Assembly: GCA_003521625.1 (NCBI GenBank)
Contig: DPHV01000035.1
Span: 1 to 7,599 of the forward strand
DNA from: Ruminococcus sp.
GTDB taxonomy: Bacteria; Bacillota; Clostridia; Oscillospirales; Acutalibacteraceae
Length of the DNA stretch: 7,599 nt
Direction of reading: 5' to 3'
Shown here: positions 1 through 5,139 of the stretch, piece by piece
How positions within the stretch are numbered: position 1 is the first letter of the stretch
Layout: every line of letters begins with the position of its first letter
The notes under the pieces: model-generated
Seen by the model: only the letters and a program-made list of their open reading frames with translations
The model's database searches: none
What the model was told of the DNA's origin: nothing
Position numbers and translations under genes: made by a program

Positions 1-1762
1 TGCCGTTGTCTGCAAGAGCAAGGTTTATATCACCGAATACGCTTACTTCGTCTGAAGGAGCAGTTGTAGGCTCTGTTATGGGTTCAGTTGTAGCGGGCTC
101 TGTTGTAACAGGCTCTGTAGCGGGTACAGTTGTTTCAACAGGCTCTGTTGTAGGCTGTGACAATACTGTGTAAGAAAGTGTGAGTGTATCATCATCATTT
201 ACAGTAAGTGTAAACTTAACTTCGCCTGCGGGAACCATAAGCTTATTAGCAGTTTCGCCGAGTCCGGCTGTATTATAGAGTGTAACTTCTGTTACTTCAC
301 CCTGCCAACCGTCTGTCATATACCAAGTGCCGTTGTCTGTTGTCTTAACGCCGACGTAACTTGTTTCTGTGAATGTAGCTGTAACTTCGTTATTTACGAA
401 CTTATAGTCGCCCATATTTGCATAGTCTGCACCTGTACCGTAATCAGCACCGTTGATGCTTCCGAAGAGGTAGTAATCAACTGCTACGGGCTCTGTGGGC
501 TCTGTGGGATCTTTCGGTCCTTCTGTAGGAATTGTTGGAACTACGTCAGACTCATAAGAGAGTGTGAGTGTGTTGTCGTCATTTACAACGAGTGTAAAGT
601 TTACTACGCCTGCAGGAACAACAAGCTTGTTTGCGTTTTCGCCAAGTGTACTTGTGTTATAGAGTGTAGCCTCATTAACAACGCCAAGCCAGCCGTCTGT
701 CATATACCAAGCAGCGTTATTTGTTGTCTTAACGCCAACATAGCTCATCTCTGTAAACTCAACTGTGAGCTTACCGTCAACGAACTTGTAGTCGCCCATA
801 TTTTCATAATCTTCTGCGCAGCCGTAGTTTGCACCGTTGATGCTGCCGAAGAGGTAGTAATCAACTGCTACGGGTTCTGTAGGCTCTGTAACTTCTGTGG
901 GGTCTGTTGTGCCTGTGGGGTCAGTTGCAGAAGCATATGAAAGTGTGAATGTATCGTCGCCGTTGTCAACGAGAGTGAATGTAACCTCTACGCCTGCGGG
1001 AACGAAAAGCTTGTTTGCTTCGCCAGCTATGTCATTTGTGTTCTTGAGAAGAGCCGATGTTACGGATTCGCCGAGCCAGCCATCTGTCATATACCAAGAT
1101 GAATTGTCACCCTTCTTTACAGCAACATAGCTGTTGGCATCGAATTTAGCTGTAACCTGATTGTCAACGAACTTGTATTCGCCGGCATTCTCGGAATCTT
1201 CTTCACAAGCATAGTTAGCATTATTGATGTAACCAAACAGATAGTAAGAATCGGGATCGCCTGTAATTACCTGCTTTGTTGTTCCCTCTGTAGCTTCGGT
1301 TGAAGGGGGTTCGGGGGGATTTTCGGGGTCATAAAGACTCCATTCGCCGCCGCCCTTGTCCCAAGTAGCGTCTTTAACTGTATAGCAGTTCATATCATCG
1401 GGAATATCAAGGTCTAATGTCTGATTCCACTTGGTGCTCCAGCCGTTTGTTGTGGAATTGGGGTCCATACGGCAGAAGATAACCTTATCCCACTCACCTT
1501 CGGGGAGAGTAGCCTCATAGTAGCCGTCGCCGTCTTCATCGGACATATCTGTCCATGCTTCCGGTGTACCTGAACCAATAAACATATACACGGCAAAGCG
1601 TGCATTGTCTCTCAGCCATTTTGAGTTAGGTTTCAGATAGACAACTCTTGTTCCGTCTGAAACTGCTGCTGCAGATGCGCTGATGCCTGTAACGCACATA
1701 CTGAATACGAGCATTACTGCAATCATCATAGCAGTCAGCTTTTTGAATGTTCTTGATTTCAT
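1..1762 (-). CDS. Secreted multimodular starch-binding-type protein, 3' end cut by window edge
   Basis: The frame is open from ATG at 1762 to the left edge: 587 codons with no stop. A GGAGG ribosome site lies about 10 nt upstream. Residues 1-31 form a signal peptide (basic start, hydrophobic core, ASA cleavage site), so the product is exported. Residues about 38-142 look like a CBM26-type starch-binding sandwich (VYLKPNSKWL, VIFCRMDPNSTTNGW, NCYTVKDATWDKGG). Three repeats follow at about 173-276, 302-403 and 429-531; each has YYLFG, DYKFV or EYKFV, SYV.VK, WYMTDGW, ANKL.VPAG and TLTLSY. TEP-rich linkers join them, the longest at 532-571. The last visible residues (SVFGDINLALADNG) begin a module of the kind found four times in the neighbouring gene. 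No catalytic domain is visible. Starch binding is inferred from the domains. The remaining C-terminus could hold more modules, a dockerin or a surface anchor. The gene appears monocistronic. Confidence 0.85.
   Translation of the reverse strand, partial: MKSRTFKKLTAMMIAVMLVFSMCVTGISASAAAVSDGTRVVYLKPNSKWLRDNARFAVYMFIGSGTPEAWTDMSDEDGDGYYEATLPEGEWDKVIFCRMDPNSTTNGWSTKWNQTLDLDIPDDMNCYTVKDATWDKGGGEWSLYDPENPPEPPSTEATEGTTKQVITGDPDSYYLFGYINNANYACEEDSENAGEYKFVDNQVTAKFDANSYVAVKKGDNSSWYMTDGWLGESVTSALLKNTNDIAGEANKLFVPAGVEVTFTLVDNGDDTFTLSYASATDPTGTTDPTEVTEPTEPVAVDYYLFGSINGANYGCAEDYENMGDYKFVDGKLTVEFTEMSYVGVKTTNNAAWYMTDGWLGVVNEATLYNTSTLGENANKLVVPAGVVNFTLVVNDDNTLTLSYESDVVPTIPTEGPKDPTEPTEPVAVDYYLFGSINGADYGTGADYANMGDYKFVNNEVTATFTETSYVGVKTTDNGTWYMTDGWQGEVTEVTLYNTAGLGETANKLMVPAGEVKFTLTVNDDDTLTLSYTVLSQPTTEPVETTVPATEPVTTEPATTEPITEPTTAPSDEVSVFGDINLALADNG
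170..478 (-). repeat. Repeat A3 of the YYLFG/WYMTDGW module (residues about 429-531)
   Basis: This is the third copy. The Cys of A1 and A2 is replaced, giving DYGTGAD. It is followed by the longest TEP-rich linker and then by the shared SVFGDI module. Confidence 0.8.
554..859 (-). repeat. Repeat A2 of the YYLFG/WYMTDGW module (residues about 302-403)
   Basis: This copy is very close to A3 in both protein and DNA; for example, the approximately 30 nt encoding VDYYLFGS are nearly identical. It carries NYGCAED and ends in TLTLSYES before a second TEP-rich linker. Confidence 0.8.
935..1246 (-). repeat. Repeat A1 of the YYLFG/WYMTDGW module (residues about 173-276)
   Basis: This is the most divergent of the three copies. 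It carries NYACEED, so it has a Cys that copy A2 shares and copy A3 lacks, and WYMTDGW. It is separated from the CBM26-like domain by a short Pro/Thr linker. Confidence 0.8.
1337..1651 (-). other. CBM26-like starch-binding domain (residues about 38-142)
   Basis: This is the first module after the signal peptide. It is rich in Trp and Asp, and its pattern of a short strand, a DxDGDGYYE turn, VIFCRMDP, then WNQT and NCYTVKDATWDKGGG matches family 25/26-type starch-binding modules common in gut Firmicutes. Family assignment is by recognition, not by alignment. Confidence 0.55.
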
Positions 1763-1813
1763 CTTTTAAATTCCTCCTTTTTTAGGCTTTTTGTTTTTTT
1801 AATGCCTAACTTT

Positions 1814-1842
1814 ATTTTACTATTTTCTTTATATATTTTCAA
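1814..1842 (-). promoter_or_regulatory. Promoter of the 1-1762 gene
   Basis: On the minus strand TTGAAA (1842-1837) and TAAAAT (1819-1814) are separated by exactly 17 nt, five of six matches each to the vegetative consensus. Predicted transcription starts near 1807, leaving a leader of about 45 nt that contains the AAGGAGG site at about 1773-1779. Confidence 0.65.
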
Positions 1843-1860
1843 CACTAATTTTGCATAATA

Positions 1861-1882
1861 ATAAACAACTTTGTTTGTTTAT
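1861..1882. repeat. Small palindrome upstream of the 1-1762 promoter
   Basis: ATAAACAA (1861-1868) and TTGTTTAT (1875-1882) form perfect 8-bp arms around a 6-nt centre, about 20 nt upstream of the -35 box. The position suits an operator, but the sequence is AT-rich and could arise by chance. Confidence 0.35.
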
Positions 1883-1923
1883 ATTAACTATAGAAATTTA
1901 TGACTGATTTTGAATTATTTTTT

Positions 1924-2064
1924 ATACTAATTCCTGCTAGAAAGTAGACTTATATTTGCGAGGATAATTTTCGCAAGACAAGGCTGACGCCTCGCAAGGA
2001 CGACAACGCAGTATTCCGGAAATTAGAACGCAAAGATTGTCTGCTTTTTATTAGGTATTAGTAT
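1924..2064. repeat. 141-bp imperfect inverted-repeat element, MITE-like or structured
   Basis: The outer 26 nt at each end (1924-1949 and the reverse complement of 2039-2064) match at 21 of 26 positions. Similarity continues inward through TTTGCG (1955-1960 against 2029-2034) and a 15-nt block with 12 matches (1965-1979 against 2011-2025), with one small length offset. The arms are about 55 nt and the centre about 31 nt. Inside lies a perfect TTGCGAGG/CCTCGCAA pair (1956-1963 and 1990-1997). No coding frame or clear target duplication is visible. It looks like a miniature inverted-repeat or REP-type intergenic element. Copy number elsewhere cannot be seen here. Confidence 0.6.
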
Positions 2065-2085
2065 TATGCGTTCTTCAGGTTAAAA

Positions 2086-2125
2086 CCGGAATAAAATTTG
2101 GCGGCTGCAAAAATTTGCAGCCGCC
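2086..2125 (-). terminator. Terminator of the cohesin/starch-binding gene
   Basis: The hairpin arms 2100-2111 and 2114-2125 are perfect complements (GGCGGCTGCAAA and TTTGCAGCCGCC). On the minus strand the stem is followed by AAATTTTATT. It begins about 26 nt after the stop codon at 2152, as expected of an intrinsic terminator. Confidence 0.85.
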
Positions 2126-2151
2126 GTTGTTTGTGTAATTATTTAATTGTC

Positions 2152-3876
2152 TTACTTTGCATAAGCTACGGAAAGAACATTTGTTGCTACATTATATGTA
2201 AATGTATATGTTCCGCCTGTTGCAATTAATGTTGAAGAACTTGTGTACTTGGATTTGTATGAAAGTCCTGTTGTTGCGTTCTTGATTGTTGCACCGCAGC
2301 AATAGTCTGTTCCGTCAACATTCATCTTGAATGTAAATGTGCCTGCGTTAAGAGTTGTTGTACCTGTGTATACATTCTCATCAGCACTCTTTGCAAGAGT
2401 TAAGTCAATTCCGCCGGTTACCTTTACTACTGTTTCAGCCTTTTCAGGTATAATAGCAAGTGTGTTTGTTGCTATGTTGTAAGTAAATGTATATGTGCCG
2501 CCTGTTGCAACAAATGTTAAATACTTGCTCCACTTCGGATTAAGAACAACACCGTTTGTTGAATTTTTGATTGTTGCTCCACTGCCGCAGTTCTTACCAA
2601 AGTTGCTTACCTTTAGCTGGTATGTTCCTGCCTCTACTTCTGTAGTTGCAGAATATACCTTTTCATTTGTTGTTGCGTCAAGCGATAATGTGATATCACC
2701 TACGATACCGCACTCTGCGCCTGTGGGAACATATGTGATTGAAAGCATATTAGCGTCAATATCATAGCTGATTGTGTATGTGCCGCCCTTTGCATTGAGG
2801 GTTGAAGCGCTTGTCCACTTTGAGTTGTACTTTGCTCCTAATGTTATATCGTTGAATGTGTATCCGCCGCAGTACTGAACGCCCTGGTTCATCACTCTGA
2901 AGCTGTACTTGCCTGCTTCAAGTTCAATTTCACCCGAATAGATGTTTGCGTCCTTTGTTGCTTGAAGGTCAAGGTTGATGTCACCGAAAATCTGAGCACG
3001 TGACGGAGCCTTGTACTCAATTATCAGCTTATTTGTTGTTGTGTCATACTTGAATGTGTATGTACCGCCTGATGCCTTAAGTGTTGTTGCACTTGTCCAC
3101 TTTGAGTTATATATTGTACCGGCTGTCTTATCTGTGAAGGTTGCGCCGCTGCAATATGTTGTACCCATATTGTTAATCTTGAATGTATAAGTACCTGCTT
3201 CAAGGTCTGTAACGCCTGTGTAAACTCCGCTGCCGTTGTCTGCAAGAGCAAGGTCAATATCGCCGAATACGCTTACATCTTTAGTTTCATCGGGAATTAC
3301 TTTTGCATCCGATGAAAAAGCAAATTTGTCTGCGGCAATGTTGCCATAATAAACAAGGTCTATATCGCTTGCACCCTTGAGTTCAAGGTATGAGTTAGCC
3401 GTTGTAGCTGTGATAACATCCACATCAAGATTTACTTCTGTGTCACCGCTGCCGATGATGTCAAAAGTAACGGTTACGAAAACACCCTGACTTGTGAAAT
3501 CATAGAGATTAAGATTTGTAGCATTGAACAAAGCCTTGTTTGTAAGGTCAAAGTTTATAAAGGCATTGCCTGATACAAAAGCAGGAATGCAGGTTTCTTC
3601 TGTATTTGTGTCAGCAACCTTGAGCACACTGCTGTCGTAGTAAATTCCGCCCTGCATATTCAGGATTTTCTTGTCGCACTGAAGATAATATTTAACCTGA
3701 ATCTGCTTGTCGCTTGCTGTGTAATTGTAGACCTCTGAATCACATAAATTAGATTTTACTGTGACTGTGCCTCCTGTAGTTTCTGCCGCACTTACGCTGA
3801 ATGAAACTGTCATAATTGAAGATAAAACCATCAGTACCGCAAGCAGAACAGAAATTTGTTTTTTGATTGTTCTCAT
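2152..3876 (-). CDS. Secreted cohesin-like protein with four tandem starch-binding-like modules
   Basis: This complete 574-residue protein starts at ATG 3876, with AAAGGAGT 9 nt upstream. Residues 1-30 are a signal peptide (cut expected at SVSA/AETT). Residues about 35-178 look like a cohesin-type jelly-roll: YYDSSVLKV follows a hydrophobic strand, then FVTVTFDIIGSG. Four modules follow at about 201-288, 295-382, 389-476 and 485-572. Each has (F)GDI.L.L, YTG...L.AGTY.FK, a Cys near YCSGAT, NSKWTSA.TL and GGTYTF.Y....N.L.I.Y. They resemble X25-type and related alpha-glucan-binding sandwiches; this is recognition, not alignment. There is no catalytic domain, dockerin, LPXTG motif or SLH domain, and the chain ends in AYAK. 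The likely role is non-catalytic binding or bridging to starch outside the cell. Whether the cohesin-like domain binds a dockerin is unknown. Confidence 0.85.
   Translation of the reverse strand: MRTIKKQISVLLAVLMVLSSIMTVSFSVSAAETTGGTVTVKSNLCDSEVYNYTASDKQIQVKYYLQCDKKILNMQGGIYYDSSVLKVADTNTEETCIPAFVSGNAFINFDLTNKALFNATNLNLYDFTSQGVFVTVTFDIIGSGDTEVNLDVDVITATTANSYLELKGASDIDLVYYGNIAADKFAFSSDAKVIPDETKDVSVFGDIDLALADNGSGVYTGVTDLEAGTYTFKINNMGTTYCSGATFTDKTAGTIYNSKWTSATTLKASGGTYTFKYDTTTNKLIIEYKAPSRAQIFGDINLDLQATKDANIYSGEIELEAGKYSFRVMNQGVQYCGGYTFNDITLGAKYNSKWTSASTLNAKGGTYTISYDIDANMLSITYVPTGAECGIVGDITLSLDATTNEKVYSATTEVEAGTYQLKVSNFGKNCGSGATIKNSTNGVVLNPKWSKYLTFVATGGTYTFTYNIATNTLAIIPEKAETVVKVTGGIDLTLAKSADENVYTGTTTLNAGTFTFKMNVDGTDYCCGATIKNATTGLSYKSKYTSSSTLIATGGTYTFTYNVATNVLSVAYAK
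2161..2424 (-). repeat. Starch-binding-like module R4
   Basis: Residues about 485-572. Carries VTGGIDLTL and paired Cys526-Cys527. The Trp conserved in R1-R3 is Tyr544 here (KSKYTSSSTL). Confidence 0.75.
2449..2712 (-). repeat. Starch-binding-like module R3
   Basis: Residues about 389-476. Carries IVGDITLSL, Cys430 and Trp449 (NPKWSKYLTF). Confidence 0.75.
2731..2994 (-). repeat. Starch-binding-like module R2
   Basis: Residues about 295-382. Carries IFGDINLDL, Cys336 and Trp354. It shares about 20 nt of almost identical DNA with R1 over the YNSKWTSA segment. Confidence 0.75.
3013..3276 (-). repeat. Starch-binding-like module R1
   Basis: Residues about 201-288. Carries VFGDIDLALADNG, Cys242 and Trp260. 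Its first 14 codons nearly match the DNA at 1-46 of this window. Confidence 0.75.
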
Positions 3877-4011
3877 TGTTGATTACTCCTTTTTTATTTT
3901 TTTCTGTCAGATTACCTCCGACAGTTTACTCCTGAATAACTCAAAACGTCCGAATAATGCATTCTAAATAATAAACAATAAATCATTTTTTGTTAAAAAG
4001 CATTATTAAGC
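3877..4011 (-). promoter_or_regulatory. Long structured 5' leader with three Shine-Dalgarno-like motifs
   Basis: Near the predicted 5' end AATAATGC (4007-4000, minus strand) can pair with GCATTATT (3960-3953) across 39 nt. Downstream are AGGAGT (3933-3928), GGAGG (3919-3915) inside a CTGTC/GACAG hairpin (3924-3904), and the functional AGGAGT (3890-3885). No start codon at a usable distance follows the first two. No known riboswitch class was recognised. Confidence 0.45.
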
Positions 4012-4017
4012 AAGATA

Positions 4018-4046
4018 ATTATACCATAATCATCTAAAAGGTACAA
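4018..4046 (-). promoter_or_regulatory. Extended -10 promoter of the cohesin/starch-binding gene
   Basis: On the minus strand TTGTAC (4046-4041), a 17-nt spacer and TATAAT (4023-4018) are preceded by TGG, giving an extended -10 motif. Transcription should start near 4011, giving a leader of about 135 nt. This is one of the best promoter matches in the window. Confidence 0.7.
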
Positions 4047-4105
4047 ATAAAAACTTGAATTTTTTGTGTAAAAATATTTAGTTATAATTAGGCAAAAATA
4101 AACAA

Positions 4106-4136
4106 AACCGTTATTAGATATACACAAATAATGGTT
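4106..4136. repeat. Inverted repeat in the AT-rich 3877-4211 intergene
   Basis: AACCGTTATT (4106-4115) and AATAATGGTT (4127-4136) pair over 10 positions with one G-T pair and an 11-nt loop. It lies about 60-90 nt upstream of the -35 box of the cohesin-like gene. Nothing else is recognised between 4047 and 4168. Confidence 0.35.
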
Positions 4137-4168
4137 CGTAATCTTATATATAATGCTCAATACAGCAA

Positions 4169-4209
4169 ATAAAAAACAAAAAACAAAACAATTATGTAAA
4201 CACATTGTT
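4169..4209 (-). terminator. Weak terminator-like hairpin after the DNA glycosylase gene
   Basis: On the minus strand, just past the stop at 4212, AACAATGT pairs with ACA plus TTGTT across a bulge (4209-4187), followed by a T-rich tract (4186-4169). The stem is AT-rich and short, so termination may be partial. Confidence 0.35.
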
Positions 4210-4211
4210 TT

Positions 4212-5048
4212 TTAGCTGTCAAAAAGCTCAGGATGCATTCGGCTGTAGTGGAAAATATACTGTTGGGCAATTCCTGCATACTCCCCGAAATCATCGGGTT
4301 TCATATTCGGGAACAGCTTTTCCATTGCACGCTTCATCCACACGTCAACGGGGAACGCCTCAATCCTGTGAAGTCCGAACAGAAGAGTGCAGTCTGCGAC
4401 CTTAACACCCACGCCGGTAATTTTCATAAGCTCGGCTCTTGCCTCATCATAATCGCAGTAACGGCACTTTTCAAGGTCAACCTCACCCGAGGCAACCTTC
4501 TGAGCCGCATCAACAAGGTAACGGTTTCGAAACCCTGCACGCAACGGTGCGAGGTCGTCAGGTGAAAGTCTTGACATTTTCTCGGCTGTAGGAAACGCAT
4601 ATCCGCCGTCGATTTTCTCGCCGAAGCTCTCGCACAGTCGCTGAACAATCCCCTTTATCCTTTTTATGTTATTGTTCTGCGAAATTATAAAAGTGCAGAG
4701 TGCCTCATACGGCTCCTGCCGCAGAATCCTTATACCGGGAGCATACTTTGCCGCTTCGCACAAAACGGAGTGGATTTTGCTGATTTCATCTCTTATTTTT
4801 CCGTAGTCAAGCGACAAATCAAAATAATCGTACCAGATTTTTTCAAAATCATCTTTCGTTGTGTTTTCTATATATAATGTGTTATTTTCAAGTCGTACCG
4901 TAACACATTTCCCAAAAGCAATCCCTTCAAACGAACCGTCCTCACGTTCTGTCCAGCGAAAGCTCTGACCGCAGTCGAGCGTCTGCGCAAGGTCAAGGTC
5001 GCATACACCCTCAACTCTTACACCGTTTTCAACTTCAACGCATTTCAT
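4212..5048 (-). CDS. ogg: 8-oxoguanine DNA glycosylase / AP lyase, OGG1 type
   Basis: This 278-residue HhH-GPD glycosylase removes oxidised guanine in base excision repair. The N-terminal OGG domain carries CGQSFRW (26-32). The DNA-contact motif QNNNIKRI spans 124-131. The hairpin-helix-hairpin reads TGVGVKVADC (211-220), with Lys216 matching catalytic Lys249 of human OGG1, and PVDVW follows with Asp235 matching Asp268. Gln262 and Phe266 match the human residues that hold 8-oxoguanine (Gln315, Phe319). Arg130 aligns with human Arg154, which reads the opposite cytosine. There is no 4Fe-4S cysteine cluster, which argues against Nth or MutY. The start is set by AGGGAGG (5064-5058), 9 nt upstream. 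It is transcribed divergently from the DUF6062 gene and is probably monocistronic. Confidence 0.95.
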   Translation of the reverse strand: MKCVEVENGVRVEGVCDLDLAQTLDCGQSFRWTEREDGSFEGIAFGKCVTVRLENNTLYIENTTKDDFEKIWYDYFDLSLDYGKIRDEISKIHSVLCEAAKYAPGIRILRQEPYEALCTFIISQNNNIKRIKGIVQRLCESFGEKIDGGYAFPTAEKMSRLSPDDLAPLRAGFRNRYLVDAAQKVASGEVDLEKCRYCDYDEARAELMKITGVGVKVADCTLLFGLHRIEAFPVDVWMKRAMEKLFPNMKPDDFGEYAGIAQQYIFHYSRMHPELFDS

Positions 5049-5072
5049 AAATATACGCCTCCCTGATAATTA

Positions 5073-5081
5073 ATTATACCA
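5073..5081 (-). promoter_or_regulatory. Extended -10 promoter of the DNA glycosylase gene
   Basis: On the minus strand TGGTATAAT (5081-5073) is a full extended -10. No good -35 box lies at 17 nt. Predicted start is near 5066, giving a leader of only about 18 nt that begins almost at the AGGGAGG ribosome site. Confidence 0.5.
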
Positions 5082-5096
5082 CAAACCGATGTTTTG

Positions 5097-5105
5097 TGAT
5101 ACAAT
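5097..5105 (+). promoter_or_regulatory. Extended -10 promoter of the DUF6062 gene
   Basis: TGATACAAT matches an extended -10 (TGn plus TACAAT), with no clear -35 box. Predicted start is near 5112, 16 nt before the GGGAGG ribosome site at 5128-5133. It overlaps the footprint of the divergent glycosylase promoter. Confidence 0.45.
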
Positions 5106-5139
5106 AAAATAAAAACTTCTGAAATTTGGGAGGAATATA

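Noticed and set aside
897..1130. Plus-strand open frame of 77 codons inside the left secreted gene
   Set aside because: It is antisense to the repeated modules, has no ribosome site, and its Val/Ser-rich translation mirrors the Thr/Glu-rich codons on the coding strand.
170..1246. CRISPR-like regular repeats
   Set aside because: The repeats are about 380 bp apart, lie in an open reading frame and encode protein modules; there are no short identical repeats with unique spacers.
1956..1997. A common origin for the TTGCGAGG/CCTCGCAA element and the CTCGCAAAT hairpins at 7508-7535
   Set aside because: They share only short CCTCG and CTCGCAA words; the arms and order differ, so a single repeat family is not supported.
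2012..2093. Separate nested element formed by TATTCCGG/CCGGAATA and AGAACGCA/TGCGTTCT
   Set aside because: The 8-bp matches are real, but they overlap the 141-bp inverted repeat and the terminator tail, and their spacers are unequal. The longer symmetry explains the region better.
3993..4205. Minus-strand open frame of 70 codons between the cohesin-like and glycosylase genes
   Set aside because: Its Phe/Tyr/Ile-rich product reflects AT-rich DNA, it lacks a ribosome site, and it overlaps the promoter of the cohesin-like gene.
4233..4565. Plus-strand open frame of 110 codons antisense to the glycosylase gene
   Set aside because: The opposite strand carries a clear OGG1 reading frame with catalytic motifs; this one has no recognisable domain or ribosome site.
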